In this document: piece by piece, positions 58,801 to 64,000 of the stretch | Position numbering within the stretch: the first letter of the stretch is position 1 | How the letters are laid out: each line of letters starts with the position of its first letter | DNA from: Bufo bufo | Taxonomy: Eukaryota; Chordata; Amphibia; Anura; Bufonidae | Direction: 5' to 3' | Assembly (NCBI RefSeq): GCF_905171765.1 | Contig: NC_053392.1 | Coordinates: 36,960,956-37,024,955 of the forward strand | DNA: 64,000 bases | Notes under the pieces: generated by a model | Told to the model about the DNA's origin: nothing | What the model saw: only the letters and a program-made list of their open reading frames with translations | Database searches by the model: none | Position numbers and translations under genes: made by a program

Positions 58801-58989
58801 CAGCAGACAGAACACTACACCCTGTTGGACGTTAGTCATGACAACCATCAGGTGACTACCACCTCCATCTTCTCTCCAGCATTACACAGAAGGATACTAA
58901 GAATATGATCAGTTGCTGCTGTTCTAGTGATTGCCCCTCCACTATGGTCCTATATCCTTCTGATCATCAGTTAAAACATGCCCCCCAAT

Positions 58990-59250
58990 GCCCGGGCCCC
59001 TTATATTGATTATACTTACGCGACTCCCCGACACCCACATCGCCCCTGATCCCCGCACGGCTACCGCTGCGTCACCCACAGTTCCAGGGAGGCTGGTCCC
59101 CGTCGCGGCCTGCTATTTGCCCCCCTTACCGGATGTTTTGATCCACACGACGGGCAGATAGAGTGGCGGCCATGCGGAGATCAGGAGCAACGCGGGGTAA
59201 GTATAACTTATATAAGGGGCCATGTTTTACACTTTGAATAACCCCTTTAA
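58990..59250. mobile_element. Diverged TTAA-type MITE relic
   Basis: The right end GAATAACCCCTTTAA and the interior GGATGTTTTGATCC and GAGATCAGGAGCA match the layout of the 56217-56445 element. The left terminus is decayed. Confidence 0.5.
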
Positions 59251-59634
59251 GATTACAGCTGATCTCTGGGGTTTCCAGCAGCCGGACACCTTGTGATACC
59301 CGTTGTAGTAGGAAGAGCACTTCTAACAACAAAGGGATTGTCCAAAGTGGACAGTCTCTTCAAACCCTGTAACGCCGAGCCATATATGTCTTTCAGAATT
59401 TTTCATCACTCGCCATAAAGAAGAAAACAGCGTTTGATGCAAAAATATAAAGTAACTAGCAGAAGGACCCGGCTTCGCACGGGTATATTTCATTTAATGT
59501 TTGTGTGTGTCGTTAAAAGATATCGACAGTATCCCCCATAACAATGAACACTACAGCCCCCCACAGTGCCCCGCCACTTTAAAATGGGACCTCCACAGCA
59601 ACCCATCTCCTTAACGTTGACCTTTACAGCAGCC

Positions 59635-61050
59635 CGCCCCTTTAACAGTGACCTCCACAGTACCCCGCTGCCTTAACAGTGACCTCCACAGTACCCCGCT
59701 GCCTTAACAGTGACCTCCACAGTACCCCGCTGCCTTAACAGTGACCTCCACAGTACCCCGCTGCCTTAACAGTGACCTCCACAGTACCCCGCTTCCCTTA
59801 ACAGTGACCTCCACAGTACCCCGCTGCCTTAACAGTGACCTCCACAGTACCCCGCTGCCTTAACAGTGACCTCCACAGTACCCCGCTGCCTTAACAGTGA
59901 CCTCCACAGTACCCCGCTGCCTTAACAGTGACCTCCACAGTACCCCGCTGCCTTAACAGTGACCTCCACAGTACCCCGCTGCCTTAACAGTGACCTCCAC
60001 AGTACCCCGCTGCCTTAACAGTGACCTCCACAGTACCCCGCTGCCTTAACAGTGACCTCCACAGTACCCCGCTGCCTTAACAGTGACCTCCACAGTACCC
60101 CGCTGCCTTAACAGTGACCTCCACAGTACCCCGCTGCCTTAACAGTGACCTCCACAGTACCCCGCTGCCTTAACAGTGACCTCCACAGTACCCCGCTGCC
60201 TTAACAGTGACCTCCACAGTACCCCGCTGCCTTAACAGTGACCTCCACAGTACCCCGCTGCCTTAACAGTGACCTCCACAGTACCCCGCTGCCTTAACAG
60301 TGACCTCCACAGTACCCCGCTGCCTTAACAGTGACCTCCACAGTACCCCGCTGCCTTAACAGTGACCTCCACAGTACCCCGCTGCCTTAACAGTGACCTC
60401 ACAGTACCCCGCTGCCTTAACAGTGACCTCCACAGTACCCCGCTGCCTTAAGTGACCTCCACAGTACCCCGCTGCCTTAACAGTGACCTCCACAGTACCC
60501 CGCTGCCTTAACAGTGACCTCCACAGTACCCCGCTGCCTTAACAGTGACCTCCACAGTACCCCGCTGCCTTAACAGTGACCTCACAGTACCCCGCTGCCT
60601 TAACAGTGACCTCCACAGTACCCCGCTGCCTTAAGTGACCTCCACAGTACCCCGCTGCCTTAACAGTGACCTCCACAGTACCCCGCTGCCTTAACAGTGA
60701 CCTCACAGTACCCCGCTGCCTTAACAGTGACCTCACAGTACCCCGCTGCCTTAACAGTGACCTCACAGTACCCCGCTGCCTTAACAGTGACCTCACAGTA
60801 CCCCGCTGCCTTAACAGTGACCTCACAGTACCCCGCTGCCTTAACAGTGACCTCCACAGTACCCCGCTGCCTTAACAGTGACCTCACAGTACCCCGCTGC
60901 CTTAACAGTGACCTCACAGTACCCCGCTGCCTTAACAGTGACCTCCACAGTACCCCGCTGCCTTAACAGTGACCTCCACAGTACCCCGCTGCCTTAACAG
61001 TGACCTCACAGTACCCCGCTGCCTTAACAGTGACCTCCACAGCGCCCTGC
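59635..61050. repeat. 31-bp minisatellite (CAGTACCCCGCTGCCTTAA), about 45 units
   Basis: Units CAGTGACCTCCACAGTACC then CCGCTGCCTTAA, 31 bp, are nearly identical over 1.4 kb. The flanking, less regular copies (CCACAGCAACCC, CAGCCCGCCCCTTTAA at 59590-59640, and CCACAGCGCCCTGCCCCTTT at 61035-61058) look like the parent sequence inside the transposable element. Right of 60395, units with one C fewer (CCTCACAG, 30 bp) and with CAG lost (CCTTAAGTGACC, 28 bp) appear in repeated patterns. Confidence 0.96.
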
Positions 61051-61060
61051 CCCTTTAATG

Positions 61061-61692
61061 CTAGGGCTACATGTGACATGTGTCGCGGACAATAAGTCAC
61101 ACGACACATAGGGCACAACTACATTGCTATATGTGTCGCGCAACATTTTGTCTCAACAATTTCTATAATGATAGTCTATGGCAGTGGTGGCGAACCTATG
61201 GCACGGGTGCCAGAGGCGGCACTCAGAGCCCTCTCTGTGGGCACCCGCGCCCTGGGAAAAGTCTATGGTGTACCAATATGCCTTAGACTTTTCCTGTCAT
61301 TCATCAGCGTAGGGCGCGCTATGAATGGCACAGGCAGCGCATTGAATGTAGGCAGGTTATTATAGATAAATTACATTGAAGACATACTATATTGGTATTC
61401 ATTGCCATTGCAGTGTTGGCACTTTGCGATAAATAAGTGGGTGGTAGGGTTGCAGTTTGGGCACTCGGTCTCTAAAAGGTTCACCATCACTGGTCTATGG
61501 TGTCGCACTGCACATGCTGCGACTGCGACAGTCGAAGAAAAATCCATCCAAGATGAATTTTTCTGCGACTGTCATGTCGCACTCGCAGCATGTCACATGC
61601 GACACCATAGACTATCATTATAAAAAAAATTTGCAGTGTAATTTTGCCCTATGTGTCGTGCGACTTATTGTCATCGTGTAGCCGTAGCCTAA
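61061..61692. mobile_element. MITE (TAGGGCTACATG ends) split by a hAT MITE
   Basis: The left arm has CAATAAGTCACACGACACAT then AGGGCACAACTAC. The right arm has its inverse, GCCCTATGTGTCGTGCGACT then TATTG, ending GTAGCCGTAGCCTA. Removing 61182-61492 restores a continuous palindromic element of about 310 bp with GTCTATGG at the centre. Confidence 0.75.
61182..61492. mobile_element. hAT-type MITE, 311 bp, perfect 8-bp target duplication
   Basis: Termini CAGTGGTGGCGAACCTATGG and, inverted, CAGTGATGGTGAACCTTTTA are flanked by GTCTATGG on both sides (61174-61181 and 61493-61500). The interior contains GGTGCCAGAGGCGGCACTC and CACTCGGTCTCTAAAAGG. No transposase. The perfect duplication points to a relatively recent insertion. 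Confidence 0.9.
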
Positions 61693-62062
61693 AGCTGACC
61701 TACGGCAGTGAAGAAAAATGGCTGGGTTGTTATGGAAACCTGGAGTAAAACCGTGTGTATGTGGAGACTAAGAGCCTGCGAGCTTCTATTGGCTGATAAG
61801 GGACATGTGACCGCGTGTATGGCAGTTGGGATATGAAGAGAAAGACTTGCAGGCTTCCATTGGCTAATGCAGGTCCTTTTTTGGGAATATCTCAGGAACG
61901 GTCCGTCCTAGAGAGCGGAGACCCCCACAAGATTTATTTCCAGGTAGCAAGGGATGTGTATACCAAGTTTCGTTGAAATCGATGGTTGCGTTTTTGAGTG
62001 ACTACGGAACATACACACACATATATATGTCCTTCTTTATATATATATATATATATAGATTA

Positions 62063-62960
62063 GTTTCCGTTTTCTTCTCCATGTACATTCCACCATGTTT
62101 ACATCGCTGACCTCATTTTTTATTGTCTAATATTTTTATTTTTTTCTGAGGAGGGGGGTGTTCATTTATAGTGACTTTTCTTTTCTTGGCGTACTGGTAC
62201 TTGGCGTACTCAGTATATTGTGACTGTGCACAGAAATATGTCCTCAATGTTGGGAATCAAGGAACAAAGGGGGTTCCCTCTTTGGTACATTGCCGTGATC
62301 AGGCTTGGCTGCGGTACTGTGAGGGTTAAAGGGGTGGGCAGGTCACCCCCTAACCACAGGACTGGTAAAACATGGGGTACCTGTGTGAAAGAAGCAGCAG
62401 GGTATTTGTCTACGGGACTGCAGAGTACTGCATTCAGTCCATTACTGCTCCACTAGCACAGGCAGTCGGACGCCTCCTGTTGTAATGACTGGTTAGGATC
62501 CCAGCAGTTGGACTCAGCGATCAATGGGTGATAACACACGTGGTTCACAGTCCTAACCCTTTAACTGCTGGGGTAGAAATTATGGCTGAGTATTACACCA
62601 GCGATCACATGGGCAGTACCCAGTCGATCATCTTGCTAGGTCCTCTGAAGGTGCAGGAAGGGGTTAAGATTTCGCACACTCAGACTGGACTCCCCTTTGA
62701 TTTGACTCGGCCTGTAAGGACTTCATTCGGTTTATGACTGTGACCTCTTCCAGAACACACACTGCACTCCCCCGCGCATTAGTAGTATGACACAGTCACG
62801 ATCCCCGGCGGACGGACCTGGTCCGAACACCAGGAAAGTCTACGAGGTGTAGAGTAACATCTATCATCCTCCTTTCACCTCACGACTCCATGTTCAGAAT
62901 AATGTCCCCGAGGCGGGGAGGCGTTCATTACTAGATTTGTAACCATGGTGGTCACGTCAC
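62063..62960. other. ccdc25 intron, no recognised feature
   Basis: No repeat or gene is identified between the dispersed element and the exon at 62961. The short plus-strand frames at 62220-62737 have no recognisable motif. Confidence 0.5.
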
Positions 62961-63163
62961 CTGAGCTCTTCCATCTCTTTCTTCTTCTTCACTTCGTCCT
63001 TCTCTTTCTTCTTAACCTCCTGGATCTGAGCCTTCTTCTCGTTCCTCTCTTCCCGGTCTCGAGATTCCTTCTCTGCCGCCAGGTCGGGGAAGCGCTCATC
63101 TTTCGTTTTCTCCAGCCGATTGAGGATCTCATTGGCTTTCTTCTCGACGTTTATACTTTTCAC
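62961..63163 (-). CDS. ccdc25: ccdc25 exon encoding the coiled-coil region
   Basis: This is an internal exon of the coiled-coil domain protein CCDC25, reported in mammals as a membrane-associated protein able to bind extracellular DNA. It carries an N-terminal NFACT-R-like domain, encoded beyond the right edge here. The 203-nt exon has an acceptor (TTGTCCGTTTCAG) and donor (CTCAG then GTGACG). It encodes [20 protein letters not shown] (first 20 residues) and ends MEEL plus a split Arg codon. FPDLAAEKE and [15 protein letters not shown] are nearly identical to the human protein, in which this is about residues 117-184 of 208. The lysine/glutamate-rich end forms a charged helix. Earlier exons must lie beyond 64000. 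Confidence 0.95.
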
Positions 63164-64000
63164 CTGAAACGGACAAGGAGTGAGGTCTATGAAATCCTCA
63201 AAGGGGCTGCACCGAGATATTAACTGATCCCCCAGCCACAGATCGATGGGAACCCGGCCGATCAGGAGTATGAGGGATACAAGATCAGTGAATGAAAGGA
63301 GCGGAGGATGAGCACGTGTGATACGGCATCATTCTCTCCGAGGCTGAGGATAGCCAAGATCTGTACACAGCTGTCCCATGAGAATGAATCAGTGGCAGCG
63401 AGCATGCTCAACCTCAGCTCCATACATACAGGGTAACAAAAGGGTGGAGAACCTAAACTGGGACAACCCCTTTAAACTGTAAATGCCCCTACCCCTTTAA
63501 AGGATATGTCAACCTTCACAACCCAATTTGCTATAATTCTACGGCTCCTATATAGATAATGCATCTCCATGGAAATAGACTACAAACGGACGTTCTTCCA
63601 TGTGTTCCCAACTTTGTGCCAACATACATTTTTGTAGTCTGTTACCATGGAGACGCAGTCTGTAAACACAAAACAGTAGGAAATTTGTAACTATATGGGC
63701 TGTCTCACTTCAGCAAATAGCATTAATAAAAATAAAAAAAACACTTCCTTCATCTTTCCATCACACTATACACCAGGGGTACTCAAGTACTTTTTGTAAA
63801 GGACCACATACCTGAGTCTGCTGTAGGATGAAGGTCCGAGCTGCAAACCCAAAAAAAAATGAGGAGGGACACCAGTGGCGTTTAGCGCTGTATTATTTTT
63901 TTTTACAATAATCCAGTCCTCCAAGCCCACCTAATCTCCTTTCTGCTGACCAAACAGCAAGGACGTCCTTTCAGTGCCCCCTAACAATAATGATGCCCCT
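63164..64000. other. ccdc25 intron with MITE fragments
   Basis: GGACAACCCCTTTAA (63461-63475) is the end of a TTAA-type MITE like that at 56217. ACCCCTTTAAAGGATATGTC (63490-63510) may be another end. From 63773, CAGGGGTACTCAAGTACTTT looks like the start of a hAT-type MITE that continues past the window edge. No exon is seen here. Confidence 0.5.

Larger units (their letters stand above)
59455..62062. mobile_element. Dispersed element with CCCGGCTTCGCACGGG head and TATATAGATT tail
   Basis: The left end has AGAAGGACCCGGCTTCGCAC, and the right end has GTTTCGTTGAAATCGATGG, then GAGTGACTACGGAACATACA and (TA)nGATT. This head and tail combination is a widespread animal dispersed repeat whose class I do not assign. 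Its interior holds a greatly expanded 31-bp minisatellite (59635-61050) and a MITE insertion (61061-61692). The link between head and tail is inferred from their usual pairing. Confidence 0.5.

Noticed and set aside
57199..58848. Open frames of 549 and 493 codons on the minus strand
   Set aside because: They are 30-bp tandem units read without stops because 30 is divisible by three. Repeating SPYTSLSVIY and YIPVRYILPV peptides appear in two frames, lie in a ccdc25 intron and have no family resemblance.
60539..60966. Open frames in the 31-bp array (RSLLRQRGTV and TVPRCLNSDL repeats)
   Set aside because: They occur only where the unit is 30 bp long after loss of one C; repeat artefact.

Overview
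The window looks like noncoding-rich chromosomal DNA of an anuran amphibian, probably a neobatrachian frog or toad. The evidence is one spliced vertebrate gene (the 3' part of ccdc25) at the right end, set among transposon families typical of frogs: an L1/Tx1-type LINE, CR1, Tc1 elements, a chromodomain Ty3/gypsy element, hAT, PIF/Harbinger-like and TTAA-target MITEs, and foldback repeats. The species call is an inference from repeat style. No RNA gene, CRISPR array or prokaryotic operon was seen.

Layout. 1-3330: foldback and relic repeats. 3331-19420: a 35/36-bp minisatellite array (about 5.1 kb in total) split by two full-length, minus-strand L1/Tx1-type LINEs (5544-11295 and 13693-18860) that entered the same position of the repeat unit. 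19642-21687: an internally deleted Ty3/gypsy element with CATGG target duplications. 22719-27704: two Tc1 relics, degenerate tandem repeats, a 178-bp higher-order satellite and a hAT MITE. 30459-32936: a Tc1 element carrying a nested CR1 with an open reverse transcriptase frame. 33775-36692: a foldback repeat carrying a TTAA-target transposon. 38085-39597 and 50273-51816: further dead Tc1 elements. 40745-42890: two minisatellites. 43906-47383: a complex 3.5-kb TTAA-target element with internal inverted modules and amplified hairpins. 49015-50225: a 92-bp minisatellite split by a solo LTR.

55815-64000: the last three coding exons of ccdc25 on the minus strand (62961-63163, 57261-57306, 55914-55943), with an AATAAA signal downstream. 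They join in frame to the known CCDC25 C-terminus. The introns hold a 30-bp minisatellite of about 47 units that starts roughly 75 bp from an exon, a 31-bp minisatellite of about 45 units grown inside a transposable element, and several MITEs.

The most notable biology is the pairing of a LINE family with a minisatellite. Two diverged full-length copies share the same junctions in the repeat unit, the same orientation, about 17-bp target duplications and no poly(A) tail. This is what a target-specific non-LTR retrotransposon that uses a minisatellite as its home would look like.
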